DNA of 64,000 bases from Vibrio bivalvicida (GTDB lineage Bacteria; Pseudomonadota; Gammaproteobacteria; Enterobacterales; Vibrionaceae): positions 1 to 64,000 of the forward strand of contig NZ_LLEI02000020.1 of assembly GCF_001399455.2 (NCBI RefSeq), in the 5' to 3' direction. The position numbers and the translations under genes are program-made. Each line of letters starts with the position of its first letter. Within the stretch, counting starts at the first letter, position 1. Below the pieces are notes generated by a model. It did not search any database. It saw only the letters and a program-made list of their open reading frames with translations, and was not told the origin of the DNA. Positions 63,297 to 64,000 of this stretch are shown here, one piece after another.

Positions 63297-63525
63297 ATGC
63301 CTTTCACCTCAGGGGTTAATTCGTTAATGCTGACTTCACAGTACTTAGCTTAGCAGCTAGGTCTACATTCAGCTTGATCAAAAATGGTGCGGAATTTTAA
63401 TCCGATCACACTAGCTTTGTAAAGTATTTTGTTGGGTAGAGTTTGCACAAAATTTGTTTGATAGGCGAAGGCACGGTAAGATTGCGCCAATTTTGAATAA
63501 TAGACAGAGACATCCAAGGTAAACC

Positions 63526-64000
63526 ATGCGCATTATTGGTATCGAAACCTCTTGTGATGAAACAGGAATTGCCATTTACGATGATGAGAAAGGCCTACTT
63601 TCCCATCAATTATATAGTCAGGTTAAATTGCATGCTGATTATGGCGGAGTAGTGCCTGAACTGGCTTCACGCGATCACGTCAAAAAAACCATACCGTTAA
63701 TAAAAGCGGCAATGGCAGAGGCCAATTTAACGCCCAAAGATATTGATGGCGTTGCCTACACTGCTGGTCCAGGTTTAGTTGGTGCGTTGCTTGTTGGAGC
63801 GACGATTGGACGCAGTATTGCTTATGCTTGGGGCGTACCTGCTGTGCCTGTCCATCATATGGAAGGGCATTTATTAGCTCCTATGCTTGAAGACAACCCG
63901 CCACCTTTCCCGTTTGTCGCAGTTTTGGTTTCTGGCGGCCATTCGATGATGGTTGAAGTAAAAGACATCGGTGAGTACAAAATCCTTGGTGAATCTATAG
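63526..64000 (+). CDS. tsaD: tRNA threonylcarbamoyladenosine synthase subunit TsaD (cut by the window end)
   Basis: The first 158 codons of TsaD, which with TsaB and TsaE transfers threonylcarbamoyl to A37 of ANN-decoding tRNAs. Visible are [11 protein letters not shown] at the N-terminus, [14 protein letters not shown] and the metal-binding HHMEGH (about 110–115). The frame is open to the last base; the remaining half of the gene is beyond the window. It starts at ATG 63526 with CAAGG upstream. Confidence 0.97.
   Translation, partial: MRIIGIETSCDETGIAIYDDEKGLLSHQLYSQVKLHADYGGVVPELASRDHVKKTIPLIKAAMAEANLTPKDIDGVAYTAGPGLVGALLVGATIGRSIAYAWGVPAVPVHHMEGHLLAPMLEDNPPPFPFVAVLVSGGHSMMVEVKDIGEYKILGESI

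Overview
The window is a chromosomal segment of a Vibrionaceae bacterium, most likely a Vibrio. This rests on the gene order (argP/argO, pykF, a DeoR regulator next to glmS, ispB–rplU–rpmA–obgE, the lptD–surA–pdxA–rsmA–apaG–apaH run, rpsU–yqeY–dnaG–rpoD with tsaD divergent) and on AT-leaning codon use. The species cannot be fixed from this segment alone.

Layout. (1) 1–8.8 kb, core genome: a YbaK-type deacylase, the ArgO exporter with its divergent LysR regulator ArgP, a SIMPL protein, a decayed GGDEF gene, a GntR regulator, pyruvate kinase, a DeoR regulator and glmS. (2) 8829–40593, a complete 31,765-bp Tn7-family transposon inserted just downstream of glmS. It has tnsABCDE, a 5-bp target duplication (ATAAG), TGTCG...CGACA termini, three tightly packed TnsB-type repeats at the glmS-proximal (R) end and three spaced ones at the distal (L) end. 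(3) 40.6–64 kb, core genome again: a TRAP binding protein, an OlsF-like acyltransferase, ispB, ribosomal proteins and obgE, a split ThrE-type exporter, folA, the lptD–apaH operon, djlA, an HD-GYP protein, tRNA-Ile(CAU), the macromolecular-synthesis genes and the start of tsaD.

The cargo of the transposon is a mosaic metal-resistance island, overwhelmingly for copper. Module A (16.8–20.3 kb) is a MerR-controlled copA ATPase operon with two microproteins and a textbook 19-bp-spacer MerR promoter. Module B (21.6–23.7 kb) is a mercury-type MerR with a GDCCVxC protein, a MerT-like protein, a MerP-like protein and a membrane protein; two of these are broken and no mercuric reductase is present. Module C (23.9–27.1 kb, minus strand) is a multicopper oxidase, CopB and a cupredoxin, with higher GC than its surroundings. 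Module D (28.0–40.3 kb) holds small Met/His-rich proteins, a DUF3316-like protein, a PII-like protein, a CusRS-type two-component system, a CopL-like protein, CusCBA, a cupredoxin, a cytochrome c and CopG.

The modules seem wired together. A palindrome ATGAC-N6-GTCAT occurs 70–85 bp upstream of four cargo transcription units, and a degenerate fifth copy sits behind copA; this is the kind of site a CusR/CopR regulator would bind. The logical picture is: CopA pumps Cu(I) from cytoplasm to periplasm, the oxidase, cupredoxins, CopG and cytochrome buffer or oxidise it there, and CusCBA (with a built-in CusF chaperone domain) expels it across the outer membrane. The least explained parts are the duplicated DUF3316-like genes with their shared promoter block, the PII-like protein in front of cusRS, and the double CusF-like tail on CusB.
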